Below are positions 49,703-56,872 of a stretch of DNA of 64,000 nt, piece by piece. This stretch comes from an uncultured Eremococcus sp. GTDB taxonomy: Bacteria; Bacillota; Bacilli; Lactobacillales; Aerococcaceae. The stretch spans positions 1 through 64,000 of the forward strand of contig CALUDO010000008.1 in assembly GCA_943914835.1 (NCBI GenBank). The letters are read 5' to 3'. The translations under genes were made by a program, and so were the position numbers. Under the pieces are notes generated by a model. The model saw only the letters and a program-made list of their open reading frames with translations. It did not search any database and had not been told where the DNA came from. Numbering within the stretch: the first letter of the stretch is position 1; each line of letters begins with the position of its first letter.

Positions 49703-50890
49703 ATGAAAGCAGATTTGAATTTGACGACCACTGAGAAGCAGCAGGTAATCTTGCATGGTATTTTGAAGGCCGGTGCCGTTTCGATTGCTTTTCTGGTGAT
49801 TACTTTTCTTTTTAGAGAGTTTCTAGCCACCCCCACCAATATTGACTGGCAGACCCATATCCGTCGGTGGGTGATTGATACCCCGGGTATGTATCGTTTT
49901 ATTACGGACTGCATCACGACGATTTATGTCTTAGTCCTGGTGGGCTATACCTATTGGTCGTCCAAGGAATATATCAATAAGAAGAAACAGGCACATATCT
50001 TTGATTGCATCAACTATATGGCTCAAGGTTATTACCATGAGCGTATTCCTGTGGACCAAGCGGGCGACTACAAGACCATTGCCATGAATATTAATCAACT
50101 GATGGACTCGATTGAAACTTCCATCGCTGATCAGAAAGAAGCTGAGAAGACCAAGGACCAAATGGTCTCCAATGTCAGCCATGACCTTCGAACCCCCTTG
50201 ACTTCGATACTCGGCTTCTTAGAACTCCTCAAGCAGTCAGATTTGAATGAGGACCAAGCCCATCATGTATCGGTGGCCTGGGATAAGGCCAAACGGATGG
50301 AAGTCATGGTCAATGACTTCTTCGAGTACAGTCAGACCCAGAAGACCACCAGCCAAGTCAACCAGCAAGACCTGCCAGTGGCTGCCTTCTTAGAGCAAGT
50401 CCTAGCAGAGTTTGACCTTCAGGCTAATGAACTGGGAATAGACTTATCCTCAAATGTTGTGCCAGAAGATCTGATAGGTCATTTTGATCCAGATAAGCTG
50501 GCCCGAGTCTTTGGTAATTTGATTGGCAATGCCCTCAAATATGGGCAGGGAGCCAGTCGGATTCAAGTATCCTGTCGTCAGGTCAGCCATCAAGACTATA
50601 TCAAAACCACTGGTCATCCTTTAAACTCTAAGCTTCGCCGCAAGACCAACCATACTCGAACCTGGCTGACCTTTGAAGTTCGTAATAATGGCGAATTAAT
50701 CCCAGAAGATGAATTGGAACAAATCTTTGAACGGTCTTACCGCCGGGATGCCTCACGCAACCATGATATACCAGGGTCCGGTCTCGGCTTATCCATTGTA
50801 GAGAATCTGGTTCATCTCCATAATGGTCAGACTTACGCCAGTATTGACGGATCGGACCTGGTCTTCCATGTGGACATTCCTCAGGGATAA
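49703..50890 (+). CDS. sensor histidine kinase
   Basis: 395 aa. Two membrane helices (about 20-40 and 70-90) with a short external loop of about 30 residues, a HAMP-like stretch, the H-box NVSHDLRTPLTSIL with the phospho-His at residue 160, N-box VFGNLIGNALKYG and G-box IPGSGLGLSIVENL. The short outside loop suggests it senses the membrane or a partner protein. Similar in build to VanS, but no van resistance genes are nearby. The C-terminal catalytic domain holds an unusually basic stretch (SKLRRKTNHTRTW). Confidence 0.88.
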   Translation: MKADLNLTTTEKQQVILHGILKAGAVSIAFLVITFLFREFLATPTNIDWQTHIRRWVIDTPGMYRFITDCITTIYVLVLVGYTYWSSKEYINKKKQAHIFDCINYMAQGYYHERIPVDQAGDYKTIAMNINQLMDSIETSIADQKEAEKTKDQMVSNVSHDLRTPLTSILGFLELLKQSDLNEDQAHHVSVAWDKAKRMEVMVNDFFEYSQTQKTTSQVNQQDLPVAAFLEQVLAEFDLQANELGIDLSSNVVPEDLIGHFDPDKLARVFGNLIGNALKYGQGASRIQVSCRQVSHQDYIKTTGHPLNSKLRRKTNHTRTWLTFEVRNNGELIPEDELEQIFERSYRRDASRNHDIPGSGLGLSIVENLVHLHNGQTYASIDGSDLVFHVDIPQG

Positions 50891-50942
50891 AAACATAATT
50901 TTACAAATATTACATCTGTGTTATCTAAATGAAATTTAAAAT

Positions 50943-50985
50943 TTCTTAAGAATTCCTTTACTTTGGTTTAGAAATAGGATATATT
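50943..50985 (+). promoter_or_regulatory. promoter of surface protein 1 with TTCTTAAGAA palindrome
   Basis: TTCTTAAGAA (50943-50952), then TTTACT (50957-50962), 17-nt spacer, TATATT (50980-50985). A related TTAAAA half-site lies 10 nt upstream of the TTAAG. The same palindrome precedes the next two units. Confidence 0.5.
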
Positions 50986-51116
50986 TATAGACGTCGAAAG
51001 GCTTATGAGATTCACTATATTCAAGAATGACAACAAACGGTTAGTTTATTCTTAGGATATTAAGACTTTATTGAGTCTAGTAAGACACATTAAATCATTA
51101 GAAGGAGATTCTATCT

Positions 51117-52271
51117 ATGAAGAAATCACTCGTTAAATTAGTCGCTGTTTCAGCAACAGCTATGTCACTTGCAGCTGTAGTTGCACCTGTATCTGCTCAA
51201 GAACAAGATGTTAACTCTCCACTTTTCCATGACGAAGATAGTGCTAAAGGTTGGGTTAAACTTAACCAAAACGAAGGAGAAACTTTATCAGTTGAAAAAC
51301 AAGGCGATAAATTTATCGTTGTTGATGAAGCAGCTCCTGCAGCAGCACCTCAAGATGCTCAAGAATTTGGTAACCCAGACAAAGATGGTAACCCAGCACC
51401 TAAAGAAGAAAACTACGACTTAGACCCATCTGAAGATCCATTCGGAACTGAAGATAAAGTTGAAGAAGATGCTCAACAAAATGCTTTCGAAAACGTTGAC
51501 CGTCACTTCGCTACATTAGCAGAAGCTGTTGAAGCTTATCCAAACAGCCACGTAATGTACGATGCTGAATCTGATGACTACGTAGTTTACACTGATCACC
51601 AAGGTCAAAAAGCTTACGCTTTCGGATCAGTTCAAGATGCAGTGAATGCATTCCCTAACTTGAGCCCTGAATATGTAGACGGTAAATACATGGTTTACAC
51701 TGACCAAGCACCACGTTTACAATATGCTTTCGCAACTGAACAAGAAGCATACGAAACTTTCGGTTTCGATGCTAACCCAATGTACGATGAAGCATCAGGT
51801 CAATACTTAGTGTACACTAACAAATTACCTAAGTTAGTTTACTCATTCAACACTTACGAAGAAGCTATGGATGCCTTCCCAGGATCTTACCCATTATTCC
51901 AAGATGGTAAATACTTCGTATTCACTACCTTCGAAAAGAGAGCTGGAACTGCAGGAACTGTTGAAAATGAAGTAAATCCTTCATTACAAGACGATGATTT
52001 CGCTGAAAACCAAAAAGAAGAATCGGCTGAAGAAGCAGATTCTGAAGCAGCTGAAGAAGCAACTGATTCAGAAGAAGCTAAAGAAGCTGACAAATCAGTA
52101 GAAAAAGAAGAAGCAAAAGAAGCAGCTGAAGAAGCTGATTCTAAAGAAACTGATGGTGAAGAATTACCAGAAACTGGTGAAGCTTCTAACGCAGCTATCT
52201 TCTCAGCAGCTGTATTATCAGTATTAGCTGGATTAGGACTTGTAGCTCCTAAATTCAACAAAGAAAACTAA
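51117..52271 (+). CDS. LPETG-anchored repeat surface protein 1
   Basis: 384 aa. Signal peptide 1-27 (APVSA cleavage). The N-terminal region (about 30-130) is acidic. Four imperfect repeats of about 36-40 residues follow (about 135-285), each with a pattern like F.T..EA..AFP...P.Y..GKY.VYT and rich in Tyr. A Glu/Ala/Asp/Lys-rich stalk (about 295-345) precedes LPETG at 350-354, a hydrophobic helix and the tail KFNKEN. Sortase should couple it to peptidoglycan. The repeats may form beta-alpha-beta-beta units; I do not recognise the domain. Codon choice is strongly biased, as in highly expressed genes. A paralogue follows. Confidence 0.85.
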   Translation: MKKSLVKLVAVSATAMSLAAVVAPVSAQEQDVNSPLFHDEDSAKGWVKLNQNEGETLSVEKQGDKFIVVDEAAPAAAPQDAQEFGNPDKDGNPAPKEENYDLDPSEDPFGTEDKVEEDAQQNAFENVDRHFATLAEAVEAYPNSHVMYDAESDDYVVYTDHQGQKAYAFGSVQDAVNAFPNLSPEYVDGKYMVYTDQAPRLQYAFATEQEAYETFGFDANPMYDEASGQYLVYTNKLPKLVYSFNTYEEAMDAFPGSYPLFQDGKYFVFTTFEKRAGTAGTVENEVNPSLQDDDFAENQKEESAEEADSEAAEEATDSEEAKEADKSVEKEEAKEAAEEADSKETDGEELPETGEASNAAIFSAAVLSVLAGLGLVAPKFNKEN

Positions 52272-52292
52272 TTTAACCTAAGTGAATCCTTA

Positions 52293-52320
52293 AAGACCAG
52301 GGCAACCTGGTCTTTTTTTG
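52293..52320 (+). terminator. terminator of surface protein 1
   Basis: AAGACCAGG (52293-52301)/CCTGGTCTT (52306-52314), GCAA loop, T run. Confidence 0.85.
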
Positions 52321-52434
52321 TTACATAAAAATGGTGTAGCCAAAGCATGGAGACCGTGAGTAATTTCTTTACTTTTAAAAGTGTTTAAGTTATACTTCTG
52401 ATTGTCGAGAAAACTTGGTAAAGGCTTTAAATGT

Positions 52435-52496
52435 TTAAGAAATTCTTAAGAAACTTTAAAATATTTCTTGCGGTTTCTAAAAGGATTTGGTATAAT
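52435..52496 (+). promoter_or_regulatory. promoter of surface protein 2 with TTAAGAAA direct repeats
   Basis: TTAAGAAA at 52435-52442 and again at 52446-52453 (11-bp period), the second forming the palindrome TTCTTAAGAA (52443-52452). TTGCGG (52468-52473), 17-nt spacer, TATAAT (52491-52496). The palindrome is 11 bp further from the -10 than in the first paralogue, one helical turn. Confidence 0.55.
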
Positions 52497-52565
52497 ACAT
52501 TTGAAGTTAAGTTACTTAGGCTTTTCTTAAGACAAATAAGTTCAAAAAAAGAAAGAGGTATAACT

Positions 52566-53717
52566 ATGAAAAAATCATTAGTTAAAATCGTTGCAACTTC
52601 TGCTGTTGCTCTAACTCTTGCAGGTGCTTCTTCTGTATTCGCTGCACCAGCTAACGTTGACGTTAATGCTCCTGTGTTCCATTCAAAAGCTGACGCTGAA
52701 GCATGGGTTGCTAACAACCAAAACGAAGGAGAAACTTTAGCAGTTAAACCAGGTGTAGGTGAAGAAGAAGGTTTATTCTTTGTGGTAGATAATGCTGAAC
52801 TAGTAGCACCTGAAGATCCTCAAGAAATCGCTTCTCCAGACGAAGAAGGTAACCCAGCTCCAGTAGAAGAAAACTATGACTTAGACTCAGCTGAAGATCC
52901 ATTCGGAACTGAAGATAAAGTTGAAGAAGATGCTCAACAAAACGCCTTCGAAAATGTTGGTCGTCACTTCGCTACTTTAGAAGAAGCTGTTGAAGCATAC
53001 CCAGATAACCACATCATGTATGATGAAGAAACTGGTGACTACGTAGCCTTCACTGACCACCAAGGTCAAAAAGCTTACGCTTTCGGATCAGTTCAAGATG
53101 CAGTAAACGCATTCCCTAACTTGAGCCCTGAATATGTAGACGGTAAATACATGGTTTACACTGACCAAGCACCACGTTTACAATATGCTTTCGCAACTGA
53201 ACAAGAAGCATACGAAACTTTCGGTTTCGATGCTAACCCAATGTATGATGCAGCTTCAGGTAAATACTTAGTATACACTAACAAATTACCTAAGTTAGTT
53301 TACTCATTCAACTCATATGAAGAAGCTATGGCTGCCTTCCCAGGATCTTACCCAATGTTCCAAGACGGTAAATACTATGTATTCACTACTTATGAAGCAA
53401 TCGCTGGAACTGTAAGTCCTGAAAACATCGAAAACCCAGTTGAAGGTGAATTACAAGACGACGAATTCGCTGAAAACCAAAAAGAATCTAAAGAAGAAGC
53501 TGCAGAAGATGCAGAAGAAGCAACTGATTCTGAAGATGCTGACAAATCAGTAGAAAAAGAAGAAGCTAAGAAAGAAGATGCTAAAAAAGCTGACTCTAAA
53601 AAAGAAGAATTACCAGAAACTGGTGAAGCTTCTAACGCTGCTATCTTCTCAGCTGCTGCATTATCAGTATTAGCTGGATTAGGACTAGTTGCTCCTAAAT
53701 TCAACAAAGAAAACTAA
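52566..53717 (+). CDS. LPETG-anchored repeat surface protein 2
   Basis: 383 aa, paralogue of the preceding gene with the same plan: signal peptide (about 1-26, SVFA-AP), acidic N-terminal part, four Tyr-rich repeats, Glu/Lys/Ala stalk and LPETG at 349-353. The ATG at 52566 follows AAAGAGG; the frame to 52431 crosses the promoter. The repeat region is nearly identical to the first gene at DNA level, including third codon positions, while signal peptide and stalk differ more. Has its own promoter and terminator. Confidence 0.85.
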   Translation: MKKSLVKIVATSAVALTLAGASSVFAAPANVDVNAPVFHSKADAEAWVANNQNEGETLAVKPGVGEEEGLFFVVDNAELVAPEDPQEIASPDEEGNPAPVEENYDLDSAEDPFGTEDKVEEDAQQNAFENVGRHFATLEEAVEAYPDNHIMYDEETGDYVAFTDHQGQKAYAFGSVQDAVNAFPNLSPEYVDGKYMVYTDQAPRLQYAFATEQEAYETFGFDANPMYDAASGKYLVYTNKLPKLVYSFNSYEEAMAAFPGSYPMFQDGKYYVFTTYEAIAGTVSPENIENPVEGELQDDEFAENQKESKEEAAEDAEEATDSEDADKSVEKEEAKKEDAKKADSKKEELPETGEASNAAIFSAAALSVLAGLGLVAPKFNKEN

Positions 53718-53738
53718 TTTTTCTTAAGTGAATTATTT

Positions 53739-53765
53739 AAGACCAGGATGTCCTGGTCTTTTTTT
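53739..53765 (+). terminator. terminator of surface protein 2
   Basis: AAGACCAGGA (53739-53748)/TCCTGGTCTT (53751-53760), T run. Nearly the same as the terminator of the first paralogue. Confidence 0.85.
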
Positions 53766-53872
53766 ATGGGAATTTTTTGTAAAGGTCTTAAGTATCTATT
53801 GCTTTCCTAGCAGGATATTATTATATTTGAATGGGTAAAGCAATTACCTAATTCTTAAGAACGAGGTGTTGA

Positions 53873-54115
53873 ATGTTAGATAGACAATTGTTAAGTGACC
53901 ACATTCTAGAAAAGTATGAATCCTATAATCGTTTCTCTCGCGCGATTGGCTATAATCCTAAAACTATTCGAAATATTCTCAAAGACCGATCAAATCCTTC
54001 CTTTGCTACGATATGCCAGATGAGCCAAGCCTTGTCTTTGACCCAGGATGACTATATTGCTATCTTTGCTAGCGACCTCTTTGAATCTAATCAAAAACAT
54101 ACTTTAGAGGGGTAG
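53873..54115 (+). CDS. small XRE/Cro-like HTH protein
   Basis: 80 aa. Residues about 8-62 fit a Cro/CI-type helix-turn-helix (FSRAIGYNPKTIRNIL, SFATICQMSQALSLTQDDY). TTCTTAAGAA (53852-53861) and GAGGTG directly precede the ATG. The last codons run into the first of three 22-bp GGGG-N9-CCCC repeats, which are possible targets of the protein. Phage-like regulator size. Function is inferred only from the fold. Confidence 0.65.
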   Translation: MLDRQLLSDHILEKYESYNRFSRAIGYNPKTIRNILKDRSNPSFATICQMSQALSLTQDDYIAIFASDLFESNQKHTLEG

Positions 54116-54174
54116 AAGAATCCCCCATCAGGGGTAGAAGAATCCCCCATCAGGGGTAGTATAATCCCCTATTC
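54109..54174. repeat. three tandem 22-bp repeats with GGGG-N9-CCCC dyads
   Basis: Units at 54109-54130, 54131-54152 and 54153-54174. The first two are identical (GGGGTAGAAGAATCCCCC plus CATCA/ATCA). The third changes the centre to TAGTATAAT, creating a -10-like element, and ends CCCCTATTCA. Each unit is a dyad. The array lies between the HTH gene and the sigma-like gene and looks like an operator or iteron array. Confidence 0.85.
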
Positions 54175-54251
54175 AAGTCCAGCTCCTTGGTTTATATTAT
54201 TTATGGGAACCGGTTCTCCCTAGAATATATAAAATAAAGGAGCTTTTTTTC

Positions 54252-54779
54252 ATGGTGAAAGAAGAATATGATAACCAATTATTAATAGACTATGCCCCCT
54301 TATTGCATCGAACTCTCCACCGGGCTGGGGTTTCACCCCGTCATCCTTCTTATGATGACTATTACCAAGAATTGTCCCTCAAGCTCCTTGATCTCAAGCA
54401 AAAGTTTGAAGGAGACCCTCTGGGATTGGATAGGTATTCCTTTGTGGCTTATGCCGGACGGGGCTTGTCCTGGTACCTCTTGGATCTCTTTGGAAGAGAC
54501 CGATCACCGGAGGAAGTTACCGATACAATAGAGGATCTCTTAGAGCCTCAAGCAAGTCCCCTAGCGGCTATGGACAGTCATATGACCCTAATGGTCTTTC
54601 ATGCTAAGGCCCGCCAAGTCCTGGATGATGATGATTACCAGCTCTTTCTATATCTTAAGGAGGGAGCATCCTCCATGTCCAAGTTGGCCCAAGAACTACA
54701 GATTAGCCGCCAGGCCCTCTATAAACGTCGGGACCGGTTAAAGAAGAAATTACAAGACTTTAAATATTTAATTGATTAG
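54252..54779 (+). CDS. sigma-70-like regulator of the lysis cassette
   Basis: 175 aa. The N-terminal part resembles sigma region 2 (HPSYDDYYQELSLKLLDLKQ, RYSFVAYAGRGLSWYLLDLF). The C-terminal part is a region 4-like HTH (SMSKLAQELQISRQALYKRR). It has the size and layout of ComX/phage-type small sigma factors. It begins after AAAGGAG and ends 76 nt before the DUF1659 gene, whose upstream region has TTGACA but no standard -10. I infer that it directs transcription of the cassette. Confidence 0.7.
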   Translation: MVKEEYDNQLLIDYAPLLHRTLHRAGVSPRHPSYDDYYQELSLKLLDLKQKFEGDPLGLDRYSFVAYAGRGLSWYLLDLFGRDRSPEEVTDTIEDLLEPQASPLAAMDSHMTLMVFHAKARQVLDDDDYQLFLYLKEGASSMSKLAQELQISRQALYKRRDRLKKKLQDFKYLID

Positions 54780-54780
54780 G

Positions 54781-54831
54781 TTGACACTTCACAGATATTC
54801 TTCTTGTTTAAGGTGTAAGCATGAGCTTACA
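54781..54831 (+). promoter_or_regulatory. odd promoter region before DUF1659 gene
   Basis: A perfect TTGACA (54781-54786) directly follows the sigma gene stop, yet no TATAAT-like -10 lies at 16-18 nt. A perfect inverted repeat TGTAAGC (54814-54820) ATGA GCTTACA (54825-54831) stands about 25 nt before the start codon. It may be an operator or a promoter for the cassette's own sigma factor. Confidence 0.4.
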
Positions 54832-54855
54832 AGAAATAAATAAGGAGGAAACGCT

Positions 54856-55056
54856 ATGGCAAAGGTATTTGTATCTGGTAAATTGCAGTATGGAGCGACA
54901 GACCCTATCACAGAGAAGGTACAAACAACGATTCTCAATCATGTCGTTGAAGGGGCTGATTCGGAATCGGTCTTGAAGGTTCGTGATGCCTTGAACCTAC
55001 TTCAGGCAAACACTATTGAAAGCAGCCGCATGGTCGCTACTTACGAATTCGACTAG
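54856..55056 (+). CDS. DUF1659-family small protein
   Basis: 66 aa, soluble, start MAKVFVSGKLQYGATDPIT, with VEGADSESVLKVRDALNLLQ. I recognise it as a DUF1659 member, a family of unknown function usually next to DUF2922. AAGGAGGAAACGCT precedes the ATG. It lies 14 nt before the DUF2922 gene, so the two are cotranscribed. Confidence 0.75.
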   Translation: MAKVFVSGKLQYGATDPITEKVQTTILNHVVEGADSESVLKVRDALNLLQANTIESSRMVATYEFD

Positions 55057-55070
55057 GATAGGAGGAAATA

Positions 55071-55301
55071 TTGATGGAGAAGAAAGTATTTGAACTTAAC
55101 TTTAAATCCCTACTCGGCAAGAACAAGAAGATAACCCTAGCGAATCCTAAGGATGATATTAATGAAGAACAGGCTCTGACAGCCTTAAATAGTCTGGTGG
55201 ATACGGATATTTTCCAAGACCAGGACGGAGATGTGTATACTCAAGCCCTTAATGCCCGCTATGTCACTCGGACTGTAGATACTGTCTACTCGGCTGAATA
55301 G
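55071..55301 (+). CDS. DUF2922-family small protein
   Basis: 76 aa (FELNFKSLLGKNKKITLANP, LTALNSLVDTDIFQDQDGD, RYVTRTVDTVYS), consistent with DUF2922. No signal peptide or membrane helix. It is the partner of the DUF1659 protein; both have unknown roles. A GC-rich terminator follows, so these two should be made in excess over the holin and endolysin downstream. Confidence 0.75.
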   Translation: MMEKKVFELNFKSLLGKNKKITLANPKDDINEEQALTALNSLVDTDIFQDQDGDVYTQALNARYVTRTVDTVYSAE

Positions 55302-55328
55302 AAGTCAAAGTCTAAGTGGTTTAGGGAA

Positions 55329-55355
55329 GGCCCCGCATCAGCGGGGTCTTTCTTT
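55329..55355 (+). terminator. terminator inside the lysis cassette
   Basis: GCCCCGC-type stem: CCCCGC (55331-55336) ATCA GCGGGG (55341-55346), then TCTTTCTTT. It separates DUF2922 from the membrane/lysis genes. Confidence 0.75.
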
Positions 55356-55369
55356 AGAAGGAGGCGACG

Positions 55370-55684
55370 ATGTCTATCATAGAAATCGGAGCGACGGCTT
55401 CGGCTTGTTTAGCCTGTCTGGCCCTGGTTAGTAAACTAGTGGGCTTAATTCGGGCCATTCAAAGCTTAGTGGATCGCTTGGATCGAATGCAGGCGCAAAT
55501 TGAGCGAAATCAAGAAGTCAACCAAGCCCTAATTCACCGAGTGGACCACTTAGAAGACCAGGTGGTCCATTTAGATCGAAAGCTTGGGTGGTCTTGTCAT
55601 CATTTAGAACTATTGAAGGGCCAGTGGCAGGTTCACAGTCATATCATAAAGGAGGGTGACGGGCATGTTTCCCATGAAGAATAG
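55370..55684 (+). CDS. membrane-anchored coiled-coil protein (XhlA-like)
   Basis: 104 aa. One N-terminal hydrophobic segment (about 5-28) is followed by a heptad-rich coiled coil (about 30-78, VDRLDRMQAQIERNQEVNQA and RVDHLEDQVVHLDRKL). The layout resembles phage XhlA-type proteins that sit beside holins, but I cannot assign a family with confidence. AAGGAGGCGACG precedes the ATG. It overlaps the holin gene by 20 nt. Confidence 0.6.
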   Translation: MSIIEIGATASACLACLALVSKLVGLIRAIQSLVDRLDRMQAQIERNQEVNQALIHRVDHLEDQVVHLDRKLGWSCHHLELLKGQWQVHSHIIKEGDGHVSHEE

Positions 55685-55904
55685 CTTATACGATCGTTTG
55701 AAGTGGCTGGTTTTAGTTTTTCTCCCGGCTTTGGCAGTGCTAGTGGCTGGAATGGGTCAAGTTCTAGCTTGGAGTCAGGTGGATAGGTATGTTTCAATCA
55801 TTAACTTGTGGACAGTCTTCTTAGGTGCTCTTTTACAAGTATCATCTAATCATTATCATGGAGGTGGGGGAGGTAAGTATGGTCAGCGCCCAAGTTTTGC
55901 TTAA
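55665..55904 (+). CDS. phage holin, Dp-1-like
   Basis: 79 aa. YDRLKWLVLVFLPALAVLVAGM forms the first membrane segment and INLWTVFLGALLQVSSNHY the second; this is the pattern of the pneumococcal Dp-1 holin family. The Gly-rich C-terminus is hydrophilic. Start ATG at 55665, 9 nt after AAGGAGG (the GTG at 55656 abuts it). It overlaps both neighbours, so it is translationally coupled to the coiled-coil protein and the endolysin. Expected to make membrane holes that release the lysin. Confidence 0.75.
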   Translation: MFPMKNSLYDRLKWLVLVFLPALAVLVAGMGQVLAWSQVDRYVSIINLWTVFLGALLQVSSNHYHGGGGGKYGQRPSFA

Positions 55905-56511
55905 GGAAGCGGAACGTCATATTGGCGTCCGTCAAGGAAGTTCAGACCACCGGGCTTTAGTGGATGCTTATAACCAAGTCCTTCCACGGCCTCAGGGCTA
56001 TCGGGTTCGTTACCAAGATGATTGGTGTGATATCTTTGTCACAGCTATAGCCGATAAGGTCCAGGCAGCCGGATTGATTGGCCGGGAATGTGGTGTCCAC
56101 CGTCACTTAACCATCTTTAAACAGATGGGTATCTGGCAAGGACGGGTCAAACCCCAGCCAGGAGATATTATTATCTTTGATTGGGATGGCAGGGGATGGG
56201 CAGACCATATTGGCTATGTCGAAGCCTTTGATGGGCGCCAAGTGGTAACGATTGAAGGAAATTCCAGACAGCAAGTCTCCCGCAATCGCTTTGTGTGGAA
56301 TGATTGGCGGATTATGGGTTATGCTCGACCCCGTTATGGAAAGAGTTCAAATCAGCCGGTCCAGTCCAGACTATCAGTGACTGAAATAGCAAAGCAGGTT
56401 ATCCAGGGTCGTTGGGGTAATGGCTTAGACCGACACCGTCGCTTGACTCAGGCTGGTTATGATTACCTGACTATCCAAAAAGCGGTCAATCATCTTCTGT
56501 TAAACTTATAG
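55879..56511 (+). CDS. endolysin: CHAP amidase/peptidase with CW_7 domain
   Basis: 210 aa, no signal peptide, so export depends on the holin. The CHAP domain spans about 5-150, with the catalytic Cys in DDWCDIFVTAIADK and His in ADHIGYVEAFDG. The C-terminal part (about 165-208, VTEIAKQVIQGRWGNGLDRH, LTQAGYDYLTIQKAVNHLL) is a single CW_7 (Cpl-7-type) wall-binding repeat; phage Cpl-7 carries three. Start at 55879 after GGAGGTAAGT, inside the holin gene. Clear phage origin, yet no head, tail or integrase genes are near. Confidence 0.85.
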   Translation: MVSAQVLLKEAERHIGVRQGSSDHRALVDAYNQVLPRPQGYRVRYQDDWCDIFVTAIADKVQAAGLIGRECGVHRHLTIFKQMGIWQGRVKPQPGDIIIFDWDGRGWADHIGYVEAFDGRQVVTIEGNSRQQVSRNRFVWNDWRIMGYARPRYGKSSNQPVQSRLSVTEIAKQVIQGRWGNGLDRHRRLTQAGYDYLTIQKAVNHLLLNL

Positions 56512-56533
56512 TTTTCATTAAATATATTAATAC

Positions 56534-56567
56534 AAAAGCCAGAGCTCTAAGGTCCTGGCTTTTATTG
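56534..56567 (+). terminator. terminator of the lysis cassette
   Basis: AAAAGCCAG (56534-56542)/CTGGCTTTT (56555-56563), then AT-rich sequence. The rest of 56512-56872 holds two more hairpins and no gene. Confidence 0.75.
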
Positions 56568-56681
56568 TCTTTGAATAGAACCCATGAAAGAAAGTAAAAA
56601 TTTAAATAAATAGGATACTAACTTGTCCATGACTTAACAACATAGTTTTCTTTCTCAGAAATAGTAAGTGACAGAAGAAAC

Positions 56682-56711
56682 CCCTGCTCATATGAGCAGG
56701 GACTTCTTTTT
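56682..56711 (+). terminator. second hairpin in the gene-free stretch
   Basis: CCCTGCTCAT (56682-56691) is followed at once by ATGAGCAGGG (56692-56701): a perfect 20-bp palindrome, then CTTCTTTTT. Terminator-like. Whether a short transcript begins in 56580-56680 is not clear. Confidence 0.6.
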
Positions 56712-56799
56712 GCGTTTAGTGGCTATTCATAACTTCAGAGAAGGAACATGGACCACCTCAGTCCTAGAAAAGATGTGTCACTAATTTCTAAATAAAGAA

Positions 56800-56820
56800 A
56801 GGAGCCCTGAAGGGGCTCCT
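56800..56820 (-). terminator. terminator of the minus-strand lipoprotein/HAD genes
   Basis: AGGAGCCC (56800-56807)/GGGCTCCT (56813-56820); the minus-strand product is followed by U-rich sequence. Confidence 0.7.
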
Positions 56821-56872
56821 AATTATAGTAAGATACTTGGTCAGTGTTAGAATTCGATGTCTGGCTATTAGT

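Noticed and set aside
49001..50890. VanRS vancomycin resistance regulators
   Set aside because: Only general similarity of architecture; no vanH, vanA/B or vanX genes nearby and the adjacent genes are surface proteins.
51887..53707. Minus-strand Ser/Ala-rich open frames in the LPETG genes
   Set aside because: They arise from the reverse of Glu/Ala/Lys-rich codons in the stalk region and have no start signals.
54109..54174. Repeat array as a CRISPR
   Set aside because: Units are directly joined with no spacers, only three copies, and no cas gene is present.
53873..56511. Complete prophage
   Set aside because: Only regulator, holin and endolysin functions are seen; no integrase, terminase, capsid, tail or att repeats.
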